12,367 nt of DNA from CAXXFQ01 sp963674475 (GTDB lineage: Bacteria; Planctomycetota; Planctomycetia; Pirellulales; Thermoguttaceae), in the NCBI GenBank assembly GCA_963674475.2, contig CAXXFQ010000020.1, positions 1 to 12,367 on the forward strand, read 5' to 3'. The notes beneath the pieces are model-generated. The model saw only the letters and a list, made by a program, of their open reading frames with translations. It did no database searches and was not told the DNA's origin. Below are positions 7,747 through 12,367 of the stretch, one piece after another. A program made the position numbers and the translations under genes. How positions within the stretch are numbered: the stretch's first letter is position 1; the number at the start of each line of letters is the position of its first letter.

Positions 7747-9997
7747 CTAACCGGCCTGGCGCAACAGACCCATGGCCTCGAGGTCGGTGGGAGCGACTCC
7801 GGCGATTTTCTCCCCGGCGGGAGCGGCGACGAAGACCCGCCCCGGCGAGGTGGCGGCCTCGCCTCGTCCCGCCACGCGCCGGAGACGCATGCGCTCGAAG
7901 AGGGACAGCCCTCCGCGAACTCCCGGAAGGGCGAGGATGGCCTCGAGCTCCTCGTCGGGGTTCGGGGACGCCGTGATGGCCAGCTCGAAAGAGAGGAGAG
8001 CTCCCTCCGCGTCGCGGGCCTCGAGGCAGCGAAGGGCTCGCTCCCTCTCCAGGCGGGCGCGGAGCCCGGAGATTCCTCCGGGGAGCAGGGCGAGAAGACG
8101 GAGGAGAGCCCCGGCGTCGAGACCGCCGGCGAAGAGGGCCTCCACGTCGGACTCCACCGCACGCTCGTGCCCGTCGGCCAGGAGCAGGGCCATGCGTCGG
8201 CTTCGGCCATCGGCCCAGCCGCCGGGAATGCAGCCCAGGGCGAGGGAACTCTCGTGGTAGCCCGCCCAGGCTTCCTCGTCCCGGCCGTTCCAGTCGAGAC
8301 AGCGGCCGAAGTGGCGACGGGCCTCGGCGAGGCGCCCCCGCTCGAGCGCGAGGATCCCGGCCTGCCGGGCGGAAGCCGCCGCTTCGACGAGCTCGCCCCT
8401 GTCCGCGAGGATCTCGGAGCGGGCCGCCCAGATTCTGGCCCACCCGCCTTCCTCGCGGAGGAAGCGCGTGCTGAGGTTCAGGGCCTCGGCGTGGCAGCCC
8501 CTCCCTCGCAGGGCGTCGAAGACGCGACGGAAGGTGGCCCGCGCCTCCTGGCGCACCCGGGCCTTGGCCAGAACCCCCGCGGCCACGGAACCGGCCTTGG
8601 AGGCGCCCGCGAGCTCGACGGCCTTGGCGATCCAGCCCCGTTCGAGACCGAGAACGGCCATGGCCGCCCGCATGTTCTCCCCGAAGCCCCGTCGCCCCAG
8701 GGCCTCGGCGAGCTCGACCGCCCGGAGCCCCATGGTCACGTGGCCGGGGTCCATCATCAGGTGGCGTTCCAGGGCGCGAAGGCGCTCGCGCCCGTCGCCC
8801 ATCCCCTCGGCCACGGTTCAGGGCGCGACGCGCCACCACGACCCGCAGCAGGCGATGGTCCAGGGCTCTGCCGAGAGCGGCGAAGCGGCGCAGCCGTTCG
8901 AGAAGGGCCAGTCGCATCTCGTCGTCCATGGCCGCGAAGAGCTCGGGCTCCTCCGCCTCGCCGAGCAGGGACAGAAGATCCCGGGCCAGGCTCTCCGCCA
9001 CGGCCTCGTCGGGATTCTCCCGGAGGAGCTCCACCACCCGTTCGGCCCGATCGAGATTCCCGTCGAGGTCGCCCTCGCCGAGGCGATTGCGCAGCTGCCA
9101 ATAGGCCGTCTCGACGATCTCGCCCCGGGCGCGTCGGCGCGCATCCATCTGCTCGGGACCGACCCAGCCCCGCTCGAGGGCGATCGCTTCGAGGGCGTCC
9201 ACCAGGGAAAGGGCGTCGGCGAAGCGCCGTTCCTCGGCGAAGGGATCGAGAAGACCGAAGACGAGGGCGTCCAGGCTTTCCGGCACGTCGGGGCGCAGGG
9301 CGCTGGGCGCTTCGAGTTCGTCGAGAAGGCGACCGTGCGCGGCGAGAGCCTCCATGCGATCCCGTGCCGTCACGGGACGGTGGCCCGTGAGCATCTCGTA
9401 GTAGACCAGGCCGAGGGAGTAGAGGTCGGACCGGCCGTCGAGTTCGCGCCCCTGCAGCTGCTCCGGGGAGGCATAGGAAAGGGTCCCGCTCCAGCCGAGG
9501 TCGTCCCCGACGGCGCCGGAGTGCTCGCCGTCGGACGTGAGGGCGGCACCGAAGTCGATGAGCTTGATGTGACCGTCGTTGGAGAAGAGCACGTTGGCCG
9601 GCTTCACGTCCCGATGGACCACGCCCTTCTGATGCAGGGCGGCCAGACCGAGAGCCACGTCGAGGATGATGTTCGTGGCCCACGCCGGGTCGAGGAAGCC
9701 GCTCCGTTTCAGAAGGGCGGGCAGGGCCGTTCCCTTCACGAGTTCGTAGGCGATCCAGGGAGGATCCTGGTCCACGCCGGCATCGAGGCAGGAGACCAGA
9801 TTGGGGTGGGACAGGGTGAGGGCCACCTTCGCCTCGCGGCGAAAGGCCTTCCGGGCGGGTCCCTCGTGGCGATGCTCGGCGGCGAGCACCTTCAAGGCCA
9901 CCGTTCGACCGCTTCGCACGTCCCGGGCCAGATGTACCTGTGCGGCTCCCCCCCGACCGATGCGGCGTTCGAGCACGAAGTGTCCCAGACGATCCAT
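7747..9997 (-). CDS. Serine/threonine protein kinase with long helical C-terminal region, one frame break
   Basis: Hanks-type kinase of about 750 residues. Seen in the N-terminal domain: glycine loop GRGGAAQV (14-21), Lys36 in VALKVL, Glu55, catalytic loop HRDVKPAN (128-135), DFG at 148-150, and SYASPEQ as the APE-type motif. All residues needed for catalysis are present. From about residue 270 on, the protein is Leu/Ala/Arg/Glu-rich and helical, with TPR-like spacing but no perfect TPR consensus that I can assign. No transmembrane segment is visible, so it is probably cytosolic, unlike PknB-type receptors. The ATG at 9997 has GGAGG upstream. The frame breaks near 8805-8819: an extra base moves ALNRG to VAEGMGDGRERL, and the second half reads cleanly to the stop at 7747. 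A GTG at 8814 could start that half as a separate gene, but the first half has no stop of its own there. It is paired with the downstream response regulator. Confidence 0.88.
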
Positions 9998-10126
9998 GAC
10001 CCACCTCCGGCAAGATCATCTCAAGACTCGTGCCACCCTGTCTTCTCGTACACGGAGAGCGCGTTCAGGGGCACGGGACGACGTCGACCCGTCCGGATGG
10101 GGGGCAGGGGACCATGGCGATTCGCC

Positions 10127-10627
10127 TCAGCCGCAGTCGACTCCCGTGGTGGAGCGCAGGGTCTCCACTGCGTGATCGAGCACGGAGAGGATCACCTCGA
10201 GGCCGTCGGAAACCCCCTTGGGCGAACCGGGAAGGTTCACCACGAGGCAGGCGCCGCGGATGCCGGCGATGCCCCGGCTCAGCATGGCGTGGGGAGTCTT
10301 GGCGAGACCGAGAGCCCGAATGGCCTCGGGAATGCCGGGGACGGGTCGATCGATGACCCGTTCCGTGGCCTCGGGCGTCACGTCCCGGGCGGTGAAGCCC
10401 GTCCCGCCCGTGGTGATCACGAGATCGGGAGCGCCGTCCCGATCGATGAGATCGATGAGGGCCTCGGCGATGGCTCCCACGTCGTCGGGCACGACCCGCC
10501 GTTCGAGGACGTCCACGCCATGAGCCACGAGTCTCTCCTCGATCATGGGACCCGTCAAGTCGTCCCGCTCGCCTCGGGCCGCCTTGTCGCTCGTCACGAG
10601 CACGGCGCATCGAATGGCCTCGGTCAT
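10127..10627 (-). CDS. Molybdopterin adenylyltransferase, MogA/MoaB type
   Basis: Enzyme of molybdenum cofactor synthesis that adenylylates molybdopterin before metal insertion. MoaB-type relatives share the fold; the two cannot be separated here. It has 166 residues, a normal length. Seen: LVTSDKAARGERDD near the start, Asp49 in VPDDVG, TTGGTGF at 72-78 followed by RDVTPEAT at 81-88, and LPGSPKGV toward the end, all hallmarks of the MoCF-binding domain. I chose the ATG at 10627 because AGGAGG lies nine bases upstream; an in-frame ATG nine bases before it overlaps that site, and a GTG at 10658-10660 would begin inside the parS-like element. The gene is divergent from mnmG. No other cofactor gene is in the window, so it stands apart from the usual moa/moe cluster. 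Confidence 0.93.
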   Translation of the reverse strand: MTEAIRCAVLVTSDKAARGERDDLTGPMIEERLVAHGVDVLERRVVPDDVGAIAEALIDLIDRDGAPDLVITTGGTGFTARDVTPEATERVIDRPVPGIPEAIRALGLAKTPHAMLSRGIAGIRGACLVVNLPGSPKGVSDGLEVILSVLDHAVETLRSTTGVDCG

Positions 10628-10652
10628 GCTCCTCATCCTCCTCGTTTCGTGA

Positions 10653-10668
10653 TGTTCCACGTGGAACC
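10653..10668. promoter_or_regulatory. parS-like ParB binding site
   Basis: The 16-mer TGTTCCACGTGGAACC contains the perfect 14-bp palindrome GTTCCACGTGGAAC (10654-10667) and matches the chromosomal parS consensus TGTTTCACGTGAAACA at 13 of 16 positions, the two inner changes being a compensating T/A to C/G pair seen in known parS variants. It sits between mogA and mnmG. In many bacteria mnmG, rsmG, parA and parB lie together near the origin with parS sites among them, so the place fits chromosome segregation. Chance is unlikely for a perfect 14-bp palindrome of this exact type. parA and parB are outside the window. Confidence 0.82.
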
Positions 10669-10704
10669 TCGGCGATCCCGCCCCACGGGATCCGTCCCTT
10701 GGAG

Positions 10705-10710
10705 TATAAT
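10705..10710 (+). promoter_or_regulatory. Candidate -10 box for mnmG
   Basis: TATAAT is a perfect -10 hexamer and stands out in this GC-rich sequence. Transcription would begin near 10717, giving a leader of about 60 nt before the GTG at 10779. No good -35 is found 16-18 nt upstream (around 10682-10687 reads CCCACG), so activator help or a minimal promoter is possible. The parS-like palindrome lies 37 nt upstream, so ParB binding could influence it. Confidence 0.5.
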
Positions 10711-10778
10711 GCGCCTCGATCTTCTGCCGTCGAGCTATTCCTGTCGTAAGACATGTTTCGGAGTGGAGAGGAGTCCGG

Positions 10779-12367
10779 GTGGAGCGCTGGGACGTGGTCG
10801 TGGTGGGAGCCGGTCATGCCGGCTGCGAGGCCGCCCTCGCCTCGTCCCGCATGGGGGCCCGCACCCTGCTGCTCAGCCAGAATCTGAGCACGGTGGCCAT
10901 GATGCCCTGCAACCCCTCCATCGGCGGACCGGGCAAGGGGCACCTCGTGCGCGAGCTATACGCCCTCGGCGGGGAGATGCCCCACGCCGTGGACCGGGCG
11001 CACCTGCAGATCCGAGAGCTCAACGCCACCCGAGGTCCCGCCGTGCGGGCCCTGCGCGCCCAGATCGACCGGCGGCGCTACATGACGGCCATGATGGACG
11101 CCCTCCTCGCCGAGGAAAATCTCGAGCTGCGCCAGGCCGAGGCGGCCCGTCTCCTCGTGGACGGACAGGGTCGAATCCGGGGGGTGGAAAGCGCAACGGG
11201 CCGTTCCTTCGACGCCCCCGCCGCGGTGATCACGTCGGGGACCTATCTGGACAGCACCATCATCGTGGGAGCCCACCGCCACGCAGGAGGCCCCTCGGCC
11301 CAGCTGGCCTGCCTCCGCCTCGCACCGGCCCTCCGCGAGCTCGGCGTGCGCACCCGTCGCCTCCAGACCGCCACCCCGCCACGGGTCCACCGGCGCTCCA
11401 TCGACCTGACCGATCTCGTCGAGATCCCCGGAGAGGCGGGGCGCCCCGGCTTCACCGGCGTCCCGAGCCGCCCCGACCCCTGGAGCTGCTGGATGACCCG
11501 CACCACCGAGGCCACCATCGAAACGGTGCGACGCCACATCTCCCATTCTCCCCTCGTCCTGGGCAACATCACCGACCACGGCCCTCACCACTGTCCGTCC
11601 ATCGACCGCAAGGTGCTCCGCTTTCCCGACATGTTCGAGCACGTGGTCTTCCTCGAGCCGGAAGGCGAGGACTCCTCCGAGATCTACCTGCAGGGACTGA
11701 CCACCTCCATGCCCGCCCCCGCACAGGAGGCGGTGGTGCGGAGCGTCCCCGGCCTCGAAAGGGCGGAGATCGTCCGCTACGGGTACGCCATCGAGTACGA
11801 CCACGTCCTTCCCGAACAGCTCGATCATCGTCTCGCCCTGCGCCGGATCCCGGGTCTCTTTCTCGCCGGGCAGATCAACGGCACCTCGGGCTACGAGGAA
11901 GCCGCCGCCCAGGGTTGGGTGGCCGGGGTGAACGCCGCCGCCGAGACCCTCGGCCGGGATGCGGTGATCCTCGGCCGGGACGAGTCCTACCTGGGCGTCC
12001 TGGTGGATGATCTGATCACGAAGGAACGGAACGATCCGTACCGGGTGACCACGAGCCTGGCCGAGTTTCGCCTCCATCTTCGATCGGACAACGCCTGCCG
12101 CCGCCTCATGCCGCTCGGCCTGCGCCTGGGCCTCGTCTCTCCCGAGCGGGCGAGGCGGGAGAGGGAGAGAGACCTCGCCGTGGATCTCGAGCTCTGCCGT
12201 CTCGAGAGCACGCGGGTCCGCCCCGACCGGGACACGCGGGAACGCCTCGCCGCCCTCTCCACGGGAGAGCTCAAGAAACCCGTCCGCCTCCGGGAGCTCC
12301 TGAGCCGCCCCGAGCTCTCCTACGACGACCTGCCCCTCCTGGGTTTTCCCGCCCCCCTTCGCGGCGA
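10779..12367 (+). CDS. mnmG: tRNA uridine-5-carboxymethylaminomethyl modification enzyme MnmG (GidA), partial
   Basis: FAD-dependent enzyme that works with MnmE to modify the wobble uridine of certain tRNAs. About 529 of the usual 620-odd residues are visible before the right edge. Seen: dinucleotide-binding GAGHAG (10-15), Cys44 in PCNPSIGG, RGPAVRALRAQIDR, CPSIDRK with Cys272, FLEPEGED, and AGQINGTSGYEEAAAQG, then DDLITKERNDPYRVTTSLAEFRLHLR. Cys44 and Cys272 match the two functional cysteines of E. coli MnmG (47 and 277). The start is GTG at 10779, with GAGAGGAG about six bases upstream. Several usually conserved spots differ: LQTATPPR with Gln196 in place of LKTGTPPR, AGGPSAQ where GGRAGD or similar is normal, and SCWMTRTT in place of CYITHTN. 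The frame is open throughout, so these are real differences, not errors. Gene neighbours rsmG/parA may follow outside the window. Confidence 0.96.
   Translation, partial: MERWDVVVVGAGHAGCEAALASSRMGARTLLLSQNLSTVAMMPCNPSIGGPGKGHLVRELYALGGEMPHAVDRAHLQIRELNATRGPAVRALRAQIDRRRYMTAMMDALLAEENLELRQAEAARLLVDGQGRIRGVESATGRSFDAPAAVITSGTYLDSTIIVGAHRHAGGPSAQLACLRLAPALRELGVRTRRLQTATPPRVHRRSIDLTDLVEIPGEAGRPGFTGVPSRPDPWSCWMTRTTEATIETVRRHISHSPLVLGNITDHGPHHCPSIDRKVLRFPDMFEHVVFLEPEGEDSSEIYLQGLTTSMPAPAQEAVVRSVPGLERAEIVRYGYAIEYDHVLPEQLDHRLALRRIPGLFLAGQINGTSGYEEAAAQGWVAGVNAAAETLGRDAVILGRDESYLGVLVDDLITKERNDPYRVTTSLAEFRLHLRSDNACRRLMPLGLRLGLVSPERARRERERDLAVDLELCRLESTRVRPDRDTRERLAALSTGELKKPVRLRELLSRPELSYDDLPLLGFPAPLRG

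Noticed and set aside
9998..10126. tRNA or small RNA between mogA and the kinase
   Set aside because: No cloverleaf, no stable stem followed by T residues and no conserved motif was found; only a short GACGTC palindrome.
10653..10700. A gene starting MFHVEP on the plus strand, as in the start of some RsmG proteins
   Set aside because: The codons come from the parS-like palindrome itself; the downstream residues show no RsmG or other domain and run out of frame with mnmG.
8468..12010. Plus-strand open frame of 1180 codons across the kinase, mogA and part of mnmG
   Set aside because: It runs antisense to the kinase and mogA and then through mnmG in a wrong frame. All three true genes have full motif support, so one protein here is not credible.

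Overview
The window is GC-rich, tightly packed bacterial DNA with no mobile element, CRISPR array, rRNA or tRNA that I can see. The genes are housekeeping or signalling genes of a Gram-negative-like bacterium. The strong purine-rich ribosome binding sites, the two-component and Ser/Thr-kinase genes and the divergent MnmG fit a poorly sampled, probably uncultured high-GC lineage. I cannot name the phylum from this window.

Layout. On the minus strand, reading right to left from about 4.8 kb, lies a probable operon: tldD, pmbA/tldE (4-nt ATGA overlap), pcp (pyroglutamyl-peptidase) and topA (start overlaps the pcp end by 16 nt; runs off the left edge). To its right is a minus-strand gene for a small exported protein of the DUF2259 type, which ends in a clear intrinsic terminator (4886-4916). 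Divergent from it, on the plus strand, is a multi-pass membrane protein of unknown function with a Lys/Gly-rich linker (5920-7080). Converging on that gene is a minus-strand signalling pair: a Ser/Thr protein kinase with a long helical C-terminal half (7747-9997), followed 59 nt later by a response regulator with a Cys-rich C-terminal domain (7094-7687). Upstream of the kinase is mogA/moaB (10127-10627, minus). Divergent from it is mnmG/gidA (10779 to the right edge, plus). The mogA-mnmG intergenic region holds a parS-like ParB site (10653-10668) and a perfect TATAAT, so this end of the window is probably near the chromosome origin.

How the genes fit together. TldD/TldE form a metalloprotease that trims peptides, and Pcp removes N-terminal pyroglutamate, so the left operon combines peptide processing with DNA topology (TopA). 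The kinase and response regulator probably form one local signalling unit. No single new system is obvious. The most useful observations are the parS site beside mnmG, the kinase/REC-Cys pair, the unassigned membrane protein, and four single-base frame breaks in otherwise well-conserved genes (two in topA, one in pmbA, one in the kinase). Those breaks look more like sequence or assembly errors than gene decay. Intergenic stretches are short: the longest (5658-5919) has a direct repeat and a palindrome, and no gap exceeds 300 bases.
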